This document shows, piece by piece, positions 51,424-63,600 of a stretch of DNA of 64,000 bases (the first letter of the stretch is position 1; each line of letters starts with the position of its first letter). Under the pieces are notes generated by a model. The model saw nothing but the letters and a program-made list of their open reading frames with translations. It was not told the DNA's origin and did no database searches. Both the position numbers and the translations under genes were made by a program. The DNA lies in NCBI GenBank assembly GCA_033782935.1, contig JAWQEG010000167.1:2047501-2111500 (forward strand). Reading direction: 5' to 3'. This DNA is from Petrolisthes cinctipes. Its lineage: Eukaryota; Arthropoda; Malacostraca; Decapoda; Porcellanidae.

Positions 51424-54141
51424 GGGTACTGAAGATGCATGCACATACCGACTTTTGGGCACCTAAAATATCGATTTTCAGTATGTTTTGGGCCTGTATT
51501 TTGAAAATACTCTAACACGGAGTAGCCATGTACAGATCGCTGCTGGGATCTAAAAATATCGAATTTTCAGGTGTTTTGAGCCTGAATTTGAGATATAAAC
51601 GATTACTGAAGATGCACGCACATATCAACTTTTGGGAACCTAAAATATCGATTTCGAGCATGTTTTGGATCTGTATCTTGAAAACATTCTAACTAGGAGT
51701 AGGCATGTACAGATCGCTTCTAGGACCCAAAAATACCGAATTTTCGGGTGTTTGGAGCATGAATTAGAGATATAAACAGGTACAGAAGATCCATGCACAT
51801 ATTGACTTTGAGCACCTAAAATATCGATTTTCAGCATGTTTTGGGCCTGTATTTTGAAAATACTCTAACACGAAGTAGGCATGCACAGATCGCTTCTGGG
51901 ACCCAAAAATATCGAATTTTCGGGTGTTATAAGCCTGAATTTGAGATATAAACGGGTACAGAAGATGCATGCACATATTGAATATAGCACCTAAAATATC
52001 GATTTTCAGCATGTTTTGGGCCTGTATCTGAGTAGGCATGTACAGATCGCTTCTTGGACCCCAAAATACAGAATTTTCGTTTGTGTGAAACCTGAATTTG
52101 AGATATAAACGGGTACAGAAGATGCCTGCACATATTGACTTTGGGCATCTAAAATATCGATTTTCAGCATGTTTTGGGCCTGTATCTGATTAGGCATGTA
52201 CAGATCGCTTCTGGGACCCCAAAATATCGAATTTTCTGGTGTTTGGAGCCTGAATTTGAGATATAAACGGGTACAGAAGATGCATGCACATATTGACTTT
52301 GGGCACCTAAAATATCGATTTTAGCATATTTTGGGCTTGTATTTTGAAAATACTCTAACACGGAGTAGGCATGTACAGATTGCTTCTGGGACCCCAAAAT
52401 ATTGAATTTTCGGGTGTTTTGAGCCTGAATTTGAGATATAAACGTGTACAGAAGATGCATGCACATATCGACTTTGGACACTTATAATATCGATTTTTAG
52501 CATGTTTTGAGCCTATATTTTGAAAATATTCTAGCACTGAGTAGGCATGTACAGTTTGCTTATGGGACCCTAAAATATCGAATTTTCAAGCGTTTTAAGG
52601 TTGAATTTGGGATATAAACGGGTGAATAAGATGCATACACATATTGACTTTGGGCACCTAAAATATGGATTTTCAACATGTTTTAGGCCTGTATTTTGAA
52701 AATACTCTAAAACGGAGTAGGCATATACAGATCGCTTCTGGGACCCCAAAATATCGAATTTCTGGGTGTTTGGAGCCTGAATTTGAGATATAAACGGGTA
52801 CAGAAGATGCATGCACATATCGACTTTTGGGCACATAAAAGATCGATTTTCAGTATGTTTTGGGCCTGTATTTTGAAAATACTCTAACACGGAGTTGCCA
52901 TGTACAGATCAATTCAGGGATCCCAAAATATCGAATTTTCAGGTGTTTTGAGCCTGAATTTGAGATATAAACGATTACTGAAGATGCATGCACATATCAA
53001 CTTTTGGGAACCTAAAATATTGATTTTGAGAATGTTTTGGATCTGTATCTTGAAAACATTCTAACTAGGAGTAGGCATGTACAGATAGCTTCTAGGACCC
53101 AAAAATGCCGAATTTTCGAGTGTTTGGCGCATGAATTTGAGATATAAACAAGTACAGAAGATGCATGCACATATTGACTTTGAGCACCTAAAATATCGAT
53201 TTCCAGCATGTTTTGGGCCTGTATTTTCTAAATGCTCTAACACGAAGTAGGCATGCACGGATCGCTTCTGGGACCCAAAAATATCGAATTTTCGGGTGTT
53301 TGGAGCCTGAATTTGAGATATAAACGGGTACAGAAGATGCATGCACATATTGAATATAGCACCTAAAATATCGATTTTCAGCATGTTTTGGGCATGTATC
53401 TGAGTAGGCATGTACAGATCGCTTCTTGGACCCCAAAATACCGAATTTTCGTGTGTTTGAAGCCTGAATTTGAGATATAAACGGGTACAGAAGATGCCTG
53501 CACATATTGACTTTAGGCATCTAAAATATCGATTTTCAGCATGTTTTGGGCCTGTATCTGATTAGGCATGTACAGATCGCTTCTGGGACCCCAAAATATC
53601 GAATTTTCTGGTGTTTGGAGCCTGAATTTGAGATATAAACGGGTACAGAAGATGCATGCACAAATCGACTTTTGGGCACCTAAAAGATCGATTTTCAGTA
53701 TGTTTTGGGCCTGTATTTTGAAAACACTCTAACACGGAGTAGGCATGTACAGATCGTTTCTAGGACCCCAAAATATCGAATTTTCGGGTGTTTTGGGCCT
53801 GAAATTGAGATATGGACTTCTGGAACCGAAAATATCGATTTTTTGCATGTTTTGGGCCTATTTTTTGAAAATATTCTAGCACTGAGTAGGTACGTACAGA
53901 TCGTTTCTGGGACCCCAAAATTACCGAATTTTCGGGTGTTTTGAGCCTGAATTTGAGATATAAACGGGTACAAAAGATGCATGCACATATCGACTTTGGA
54001 CACTTAAAATATCGATTTTTAGCATGTTTTGAGCCTATATTTTGAAAACATTCTAGCACTGAGTAGGCATGTAAAGATTGCTTCTGGGACCGTAAAATTT
54101 TGAATTTTCGGGTGTTTTGAGGTTGAATTTGGGATATAAAT
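51424..54141 (+). repeat. 2,718-bp higher-order unit, copy 1 (16 monomers)
   Basis: This is the first of three full tandem copies with an exact period of 2,718, measured between GGGTACTGAAGATGC at 51,424, 54,142, 56,860 and 59,578. Private changes include GCTGCTGGGATC shared by later copies and GAGTTGCCATGTACAGATCAA at 52,89x seen only here. The preceding monomer differs from the unit's own end, so this is the array edge. Confidence 0.93.
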
Positions 54142-56859
54142 GGGTACTGAAGATGCATGCACATACCGACTTTTGGGCACCTAAAATATCGATTTTCAGT
54201 ATGTTTTGGGCCTGTATTTTGAAAATACTCTAACACGGAGTAGCCATGTACAGATCGCTGCTGGGATCTAAAAATATCGAATTTTCAGGTGTTTTGAGCC
54301 TGAATTTGAGATATAAACGATTACTGAAGATGCACGCACATATCAACTTTTGGGAACCTAAAATATCGATTTCGAGCATGTTTTGGATCTGTATCTTGAA
54401 AACATTCTAACTAGGAGTAGGCATGTACAGATCGCTTCTAGGACCCAAAAATACCGAATTTTCGGGTGTTTGGAGCATGAATTAGAGATATAAACAGGTA
54501 CAGAAGATCCATGCACATATTGACTTTGAGCACCTAAAATATCGATTTTCAGCATGTTTTGGGCCTGTATTTTGAAAATACTCTAACACGAAGTAGGCAT
54601 GCACAGATCGCTTCTGGGACCCAAAAATATCGAATTTTCGGGTGTTATAAGCCTGAATTTGAGATATAAACGGGTACAGAAGATGCATGCACATATTGAA
54701 TATAGCACCTAAAATATCGATTTTCAGCATGTTTTGGGCCTGTATCTGAGTAGGCATGTACAGATCGCTTCTTGGACCCCAAAATACAGAATTTTCGTTT
54801 GTGTGAAACCTGAATTTGAGATATAAACGGGTACAGAAGATGCCTGCACATATTGACTTTGGGCATCTAAAATATCGATTTTCAGCATGTTTTGGGCCTG
54901 TATCTGATTAGGCATGTACAGATCGCTTCTGGGACCCCAAAATATCGAATTTTCTGGTGTTTGGAGCCTGAATTTGAGATATAAACGGGTACAGAAGATG
55001 CATGCACATATTGACTTTGGGCACCTAAAATATCGATTTTAGCATATTTTGGGCCTGTATTTTGAAAATACTCTAACACGGAGTAGGCATGTACAGATTG
55101 CTTCTGGGACCCCAAAATATCGAATTTTCGGGTGTTTTGAGCCTGAATTTGAGATATAAACGTGTACAGAAGATGCATGCACATATCGACTTTGGACACT
55201 TATAATATCGATTTTTAGCATGTTTTGAGCCTATATTTTGAAAATATTCTAGCACTGAGTAGGCATGTACAGTTTGCTTATGGGACCCTAAAATATCGAA
55301 TTTTCAAGTGTTTTAAGGTTGAATTTGGGATATAAACGGGTGAATAAGATGCATACACATATTGACTTTGGGCACCTAAAATATGGATTTTCAACATGTT
55401 TTAGGCCTGTATTTTGAAAATACTCTAAAACGGAGTAGGCATATACAGATCGCTTCTGGGACCCCAAAATATCGAATTTCTGGGTGTTTGGAGCCTGAAT
55501 TTGAGATATAAACGGGTACAGAAGATGCATGCACATATCGACTTTTGGGCACATAAAAGATCGATTTTCAGTATGTTTTGGGCCTGTATTTTGAAAATAC
55601 TCTAACACGGAGTAGCCATGTACAGATCGCTTCTGGGATCCCAAAATATCGAATTTTTAGGTGTTTTGAGCCTGAATTTGAGATATAAACGATTACTGAA
55701 GATGCATGCACATATCAACTTTTGGGAACCTAAAATATTGATTTTGAGCATGTTTTGGATCTGTATCTTGAAAACATTCTAACTAGGAGTAGGCATGTAC
55801 AGATAGCTTCTAGGACCCAAAAATGCCGAATTTTCGAGTGTTTGGCGCATGAATTTGAGATATAAACAAGTACAGAAGATGCATGCACATATTGACTTTG
55901 AGCACCTAAAATATCGATTTCCAGCATGTTTTGGGCCTGTATTTTCTAAATGCTCTAACACGAAGTAGGCATGCACAGATCGCTTCTGGGACCCAAAAAT
56001 ATCGAATTTTCGGGTGTTTGGAACCTGAATTTAAGATATAAACGGGTACAGAAGATGCATGCACATATTGAATATAGCACCTAAAATATCGATTTTCAGC
56101 ATGTTTTGGGCATGTATCTGAGTAGGCATGTACAGATCGCTTCTTGGACCCCAAAATACCGAATTTTCGTGTGTTTGAAGCCTGAATTTGAGATATAAAC
56201 GGGTACAGAAGATGCCTGCACATATTGACTTTAGGCATCTAAAATATCGATTTTCAGCATGTTTTGGGCCTGTATCTGATTAGGCATGTACAGATCGCTT
56301 CTGGGACCCCAAAATATTGAATTTTCTGGGGTTTGGAGCCTGAATTTGAGATATAAACAGGTACAGAAGATGCATGCACAAATCGACTTTTGGGCACCTA
56401 AAAGATCGATTTTCAGTATGTTTTGGGCCTGTATTTTGAAAACACTCTAACACGGAGTAGGCATGTACAGATCGCTTCTGGGACCCCAAAATATCGAATT
56501 TTCGGGTGTTTTGGGCCTGAAATTGAGATATGGACTTCTGGAACCGAAAATATCGATTTTTAGCATGTTTTGGGCCTATATTTTGAAAATATTCTAGCAC
56601 TGAGTAGGTACGTACAGATCGTTTCTGGGACCCCAAAATTACCGAATTTTCGGGTGTTTTGAGCCTGAATTTGAGATATAAACGGGTACAAAAGATGCAT
56701 GCACATATCGACTTTGGACACTTAAAATATCGATTTTTAGCATGTTTTGAGCCTATATTTTGAAAACATTCTAGCACTGAGTAGGCATGTAAAGATTGCT
56801 TCTGGGACCGTAAAATTTTTAATTTTCGGGTGTTTTGAGGTTGAATTTGGGATATAAAT
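54142..56859 (+). repeat. 2,718-bp higher-order unit, copy 2
   Basis: Landmark spacings inside this copy are 177, 176, 157, 158, 175, 176, 176, 177, 177, 176, 157, 158, 177, 148, 176 and 177, which sum to 2,718. The unit is therefore 11 long, 4 medium (two adjacent pairs) and 1 short monomer. The repeated long-medium-medium motif suggests that the unit arose by internal duplication of a smaller block. Confidence 0.95.
54632..54788 (+). repeat. Example of the medium monomer class (about 157 bp)
   Basis: Landmark spacing here is 157 instead of about 176. The second half reads GCCTGTATCTGAGTAGGCATG, joining TATCT directly to GAGTAGG. Long monomers carry an additional 18 bp there (TGAAAACATTCTAGCACT or a relative). 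The missing segment is bounded by a CT dinucleotide on both sides, compatible with a single small deletion that was then amplified. This class is frequent throughout the window and makes up 4 of the 16 monomers of the 2,718-bp unit. Confidence 0.9.
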
Positions 56860-59577
56860 GGGTACTGAAGATGCATGCACATACCGACTTTTGGGCACCT
56901 AAAATATCGATTTTCAGTATGTTTTGGGCCTGTATTTTGAAAATACTCTAACACGGAGTAGCCATGTACAGATCGCTGCTGGGATCTAAAAATATCGAAT
57001 TTTCAGGTGTTTTGAGCCTGAATTTGAGATATAAACGATTACTGAAGATGCACGCACATATCAACTTTTGGGAACCTAAAATATCGATTTCGAGCATGTT
57101 TTGGATCTGTATCTTGAAAACATTCTAACTAGGAGTAGGCATGTACAGATCGCTTCTAGGACCCAAAAATACCGAATTTTCGGGTGTTTGGAGCATGAAT
57201 TAGAGATATAAACAGGTACAGAAGATCCATGCACATATTGACTTTGAGCACCTAAAATATCGATTTTCAGCATGTTTTGGGCCTGTATTTTGAAAATACT
57301 CTAACACGAAGTAGGCATGCACAGATCGCTTCTGGGACCCAAAAATATCGAATTTTCGGGTGTTATAAGCCTGAATTTGAGATATAAACGGGTACAGAAG
57401 ATGCATGCACATATTGAATATAGCACCTAAAATATCGATTTTCAGCATGTTTTGGGCCTGTATCTGAGTAGGCATGTACAGATCGCTTGTTGGACCCCAA
57501 AATACAGAATTTTCGTTTGTGTGAAACCTGAATTTGAGATATAAACGGGTATAGAAGATGCCTGCACATATTGACTTTGGGCATCTAAAATATCGATTTT
57601 CAGCATGTTTTGGGACTGTATCTGATTAGGCATGTACAGATCGCTTCTGGGACCCCAAAATATCGAATTTTCTGGTGTTTGGAGCCTGAATTTGAGATAT
57701 AAACGGGTACAGAAGATGCATGCACATATTGACTTTGGGCACCTAAAATATCGATTTCAGCATATTTTGGGCCTGTATTTTGAAAATACTCTAACACGGA
57801 GTAGGCATGTACAGATTGCTTCTGAGATCCCAAAATATCGAATTTTCGGGTGTTTTGAGCCTGAATTTGAGATATAAACGTGTACAGAAGATGCATGCAC
57901 ATATCGACTTTGGACACTTATAATATCGATTTTTAGCATGTTTTGAGCCTATATTTTGAAAATATTCTAGCACTGAGTAGGCATGTACAGTTTGCTTATG
58001 GGACCCTAAAATATCGAATTTTCAAGTGTTTTAAGGTTGAATTTGGGATATAAACGGGTGAATAAGATGCATACACATATTGACTTTGGGCACCTAAAAT
58101 ATGGATTTTCAACATGTTTTAGGCCTGTATTTTGAAAATACTCTAAAACGGAGTAGGCATATACAGATCGCTTCTGGGACCCCAAAATATCGAATTTCTG
58201 GGTGTTTGGAGCCTGAATTTGAGATATAAACGGGTACAGAAGGTGCATGCACATATCGACTTTTGGGCACATAAAAGATCGATTTTCAGTATGTTTTGGG
58301 CCTGTATTTTGAAAATACTCTAACACGGAGTAGCCATGTACAGATCGCTTCTGGGATCCCAAAATATCGAATTTTTAGGTGTTTTGAGCCTGAATTTGAG
58401 ATATAAACGATTACTGAAGATGCATGCACATATCAACTTTTGGGAACCTAAAATATTGATTTTGAGCATGTTTTGGATCTGTATCTTGAAAACATTCTAA
58501 CTAGGAGTAGGCATGTACAGATAGCTTCTAGGACCCAAAAATGCCGAATTTTCGAGTGTTTGGCGCATGAATTTGAGATATAAACAAGTACAGAAGATGC
58601 ATGCACATATTGACTTAGAGCACCTAAAATATCGATTTCCAGCATGTTTTGGGCCTGTATTTTCTAAATGCTCTAACACGAAGTAGGCATGCACAGATCG
58701 CTTCTGGGACCCAAAAATATCGAATTTTCGGGTGTTTGGAACCTGAATTTGAGATATAAACGGGTACAGAAGATGCATGCACATATTGAATATAGCACCT
58801 AAAATATCGATTTTCAGCATGTTTTGGGCATGTATCTGAGTAGGCATGTACAGATCGCTTCTTGGACCCCAAAATACCGAATTTTCGTGTGTTTGAAGCC
58901 TGAATTTGAGATATAAACGGGTACAGAAGATGCCTGCACATATTGACTTTAGGCATCTAAAATATCGATTTTCAGCATGTTTTGGGCCTGTATCTGATTA
59001 GGCATGTACAGATCGCTTCTGGGACCCCAAAATATTGAATTTTCTGGGGTTTGGAGCCTGAATTTGAGATATAAACAGGTACAGAAGATGCATGCACAAA
59101 TCGACTTTTGGGCACCTAAAAGATCGATTTTCAGTATGTTTTGGGCCTGTATTTTGAAAACACTCTAACACGGAGTAGGCATGTACAGATCGCTTCTGGG
59201 ACCCCAAAATATCGAATTTTCTGGTGTTTTGGTCCTGAAATTGAGATATGGACTTCTGGAACCGAAAATATCGATTTTTAGCATGTTTTGGGCCTATATT
59301 TTGAAAATATTCTAGCACTGAGTAGGTACGTACAGATCGTTTCTGGGACCCCAAAATTACCGAATTTTCGGGTGTTTTGAGCCTGAATTTGAGATATAAA
59401 CGGGTACAAAAGATGCATGCACATATCGACTTTGGACACTTAAAATATCAATTTTTAGCATGTTTTGAGCCTATATTTTGAAAACATTCTAGCACTGAGT
59501 AGGCATGTAAAGATTGCTTCTGGGACCGTAAAATTTTGAATTTTCGGGTGTTTTGAGGTTGAATTTGGGATATAAAT
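56860..59577 (+). repeat. 2,718-bp higher-order unit, copy 3
   Basis: This is the same unit. It shares CTTGTTGGACCCC-type and GGTATAGAAGATGCCTG variants with copy 4 (57.49 and 60.21 kb) but not with copies 1 and 2, so copies 3 and 4 are the most recently separated pair. Confidence 0.95.
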
Positions 59578-60640
59578 GGGTACTGAAGATGCATGCACAT
59601 ACCGACTTTTGGGCACCTAAAATATCGATTTTCAGTATGTTTTGGGCCTGTATTTTGAAAATACTCTAACACGGAGTAGCCATGTACAGATCGCTGCTGG
59701 GATCTAAAAATATCGAATTTTCAGGTGTTTTGAGCCTGAATTTGAGATATAAACGATTACTGAAGATGCACGCACATATCAACTTTTGGGAACCTAAAAT
59801 ATCGATTTCGAGCATGTTTTGGATCTGTATCTTGAAAACATTCTAACTAGGAGTAGGCATGTACAGATCGCTTCTAGGACCCAAAAATACCGAATTTTCG
59901 GGTGTTTGGAGCATGAATTTGAGATATAAACAGGTACAGAAGATCCATGCACATATTGGCTTTGAGCACCTAAAATATCGATTTTCAGCATGTTTTGGGC
60001 CTGTATTTTGAAAATACTCTAACACGAAGTAGGCATGCACAGATCGCTTCTGGGACCCAAAAATATCGAATTTTCGGGTGTTATAAGCCTGAATTTGAGA
60101 TATAAACGGGTACAGAAGATGCATGCACATATTGAATATAGCACCTAAAATATCGATTTTCAGCATGTTTTGGGCCTGTATCTGAGTAGGCATGTACAGA
60201 TCGCTTGTTGGACTCCAAAATACAGAATTTTCGTTTGTGTGAAACCTGAATTTGAGATATAAACGGGTATAGAAGATGCCTGCACATATTGACTTTGGGC
60301 ATCTAAAATATCGATTTTCAGCATGTTTTGGGACTGTATCTGATTAGGCATGTACAGATCGCTTCTGGGACCCCAAAATATCGAATTTTCTGGTGTTTGG
60401 AGCCTGAATTTGAGATATAAACGGGTACAGAAGATGCATGCACATATTGACTTTGGGCACCTAAAATATCGATTTCAGCATATTTTGGGCCTGTATTTTG
60501 AAAATACTCTAACACGGAGTAGGCATGTACAGATTGCTTCTGGGATCCCAAAATATCGAATTTTCGGGTGTTTTGAGCCTGAATTTGAGATATAAACGTG
60601 TACAGAAGATGCATGCACATATCGACTTTGGACACTTAAA
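59578..60640 (+). repeat. 2,718-bp higher-order unit, partial copy 4
   Basis: This follows the unit for about 1,060 bp. Near 60,640 it switches into the monomer with GTAAAGATTGCTTCTGGG, which in full copies lies about 1.5 kb further on. From that point the sequence follows 30,620 onward. The switch is an internal deletion or exchange between monomers of the unit. Confidence 0.9.
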
Positions 60641-63600
60641 ATATCGATTTTTAGCATGTTTTGAGCCTATATTTTGAAAACATTCTAGCACTGAGTAGGC
60701 ATGTAAAGATTGCTTCTGGGACCGTAAAATTTTTAATTTTCGGGTGTTTTGAGGTTGAATTTGGGATATAAATGGGTACTGAAGATGCATGCACATATCG
60801 ACTTTTGGACTCCTAAAATATCGATTTTGAGCTTGTTTTGGGTCTGTATCTTAAAAACATTCTAACTAGGAGTACGCATTTACAGTTCGCTTCTAGGACC
60901 CTAAAATACCGAATTTTTGGGTGTTTTGAGGCGGAATTTGAGATATAAACAGATACAGAAGATTCATGCAAATATCGACTTTGAACACTTAAAATATCGA
61001 TTTTTAGCATGTTTTGAGCCTATATTTTGAAAACATTCTAGCACTGAGTAGGCATGTATAGATCGCTTCTGGGACCTAAAAAAATATCTAATTTTCGGGT
61101 GTTTTGAGGTTGAATTTGGGATATAAACGGGTGCAGAAGATGAATACACATATTGACTTTGGGCACATAAAATATCGATTTTCAACATGTTTTTTGCCTG
61201 TATCTGAGTAGGCATGTACAGATCGTTTCTGGGACCCCAAAATATCGAATTTTCGGGTGTTTTGAGCCTGAATTTGAGATATAAACGGGTACAGAAGATG
61301 CATGCACATATCGACTTTTGGGCACATAAAAGATCGATTTTCTGTATGTTTTGGGCCTGTATTTTGAAAATACTCTAACACGGAGTAGCCATGTACAGAT
61401 CGCTTCTGGGATCCCAAAATATCGAATTTTTAGGTGTTTTGAGCCTGAATTTGAGATATAAACGATTACTGAAGATGCATGCACATATCAACTTTTGGGA
61501 ACCTAAAATATTGATTTTGAGCATGTTTTGGATCTGTATCTTGAAAACATTCTAACTAGGAGTAGGCATGTACAGATAGCTTCTAGGACCCAAAAATGCC
61601 GAATTTTCGAGTGTTTGGCGCATGAATTTGAGATATAAACAAGTACAGAAGATGCATGCACATATTGACTTTGTGCACCTAAAATATCGATTTTCAGCAT
61701 GTTTTGGGCCTGTATTTTGAATATACTCTAACACGGAGTAAGCATGTACAGATCGCTTCTGGGACCTCAAAATATCGATTTTTCGGGTGTTTTGGGCCTG
61801 ATTTTGAGATATCGACTTTGGGCACCTAAAATATCGATTTTTATCATGTTTTGGTCCTATATTTTGAAAATATTCTAGCACTAAGTAGGCGTGTACAGAT
61901 CGCTTCTGAGACCCCAAAATATCGGATTTTCGGGTGTTTTGAGCCTAAATTTGAGATATAAACGGGTACAGATGATGCAGGCACATTTTGCCTTTGGGCA
62001 CCAAAAATATCGATTTTCAGCATGTTTTGGGCCTGTATCTGATTAGGCATGTACAGATCGCTTCTGGGACCCCAAAATATAGAGTTTTCTGGCCTGTATT
62101 TTAAAAATACTCAAACACAGAGTAAGCATGTACAGATCGCTTAAGGGACCCCAAAATATCGAATTTTCCAGTGTTTTGGGCCTAAATTTGAGATATCGAC
62201 TTTGGGCACAAAAAAAGATCGATTTTCATTATGTTTTGGACCTGTAATTTGAAAATACTCTAACACGGAGTAGGCATGTACAGATCGTTTCTGGGATCCC
62301 AAAATATCGAATTTTCGGGTGTTTTGGGCCTGAATTTGAGAGATCGACTTTGGGCACCTAAAATATCGATTTTTAGCATGTTTTGGTCCTGTATCTGAGT
62401 AGGTATGTACAGATCACTTCTGGGACCCCAAAATATCGAGTTTTCGAGTGTTTTGGGCCTGAATTTGAGTTATAAACGTATACTGAAGATGCAGGCACAT
62501 ATAAACTTTTGGGCACCTAAAATATCGATTTTGAGCGTATTTTAGGACGGTATCTTAAAAGCATTCTAACTAGCAGTAGGCAAGTACAGATCGCTTCTAG
62601 GACCCAGAAATTCCGAATTTTCAGGTGTTTTGAGCCTGAATTTGAGATATAAACGGGTTCAGAAGGTGCATGCACATATCGACTTTGGACACTTAAAATA
62701 TCTATTTTTTGCATGTTTTGAACCTATATATTTAAAACATTCTAGCACTGAGTAGACATGTACAGATCGCTTGTGGGAACAAAAATATCGAATTTTCGGG
62801 TGTTTTGAGGTTGAATTTGGGATATAAACGGGTGCAAAAGATGCATGCACATATCGACTTTTGGGCACTTAAAAGATCAATTTTCAGTATGTTTTGGGCC
62901 TGTATTTTGAAAATACTCTAACACGGAGTAGGCATGTACAAATCGTTTCTGGGACCCCAAAATATCGAATTTTCGGGTGTTTTGGGCCTGAATTTGAGAT
63001 ATCGACTCTGGGCACCTAAAATATCGATTTTTAGCATGTTTTGGGCCAACATTTTGAAAATAATCTAGCACTGAGTAGGCATGTACAGATGGCTTCTGGA
63101 ACCCCAAAATATCGAATTCTCGGGTGTTTTGAGCCTGAATTTAAGATATAAACGAGTACAGAAGATACATGCACATATTGACTTTGGGCACCTAAAATAT
63201 CTATTTTCAGCATGTTTTGGGCCTGTATCGGAGTAGGCATGTACAGATCGCTTCTGGGACCCCAAAATATCGAGTTTTTGGGTGTTTGGACCTGAATTTG
63301 AGGTATAAACGGGTGCAGAAGATGGATGCACATATCGACTTTTGGGCACTTAAAAGATCGATTTTCAGTATGTTTTGGGCCTGTATTTTGAAAATACTCT
63401 AACACGGAGTAGGCATGTACAGATCGTTTCTGGGACCCCAAAATATCTAATTTTCGGGTGTTTTGGGCCTGAATTTGAGATATCGACTTTGGGCACCCAA
63501 AATATCAATTTTTAGCATGTTTTGGGCCTATATTTTGAAAATATTCTAGCATTGAGTAGGCATTTACAGATCGCTTCTGAGACCCCAAAATATTGAATTC

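Noticed and set aside
56280..56954. Longest open frame (224 codons, minus strand)
   Set aside because: Same cause: consecutive monomers whose lengths keep one frame. Equivalent positions in the other 2,718-bp copies are interrupted or shifted.
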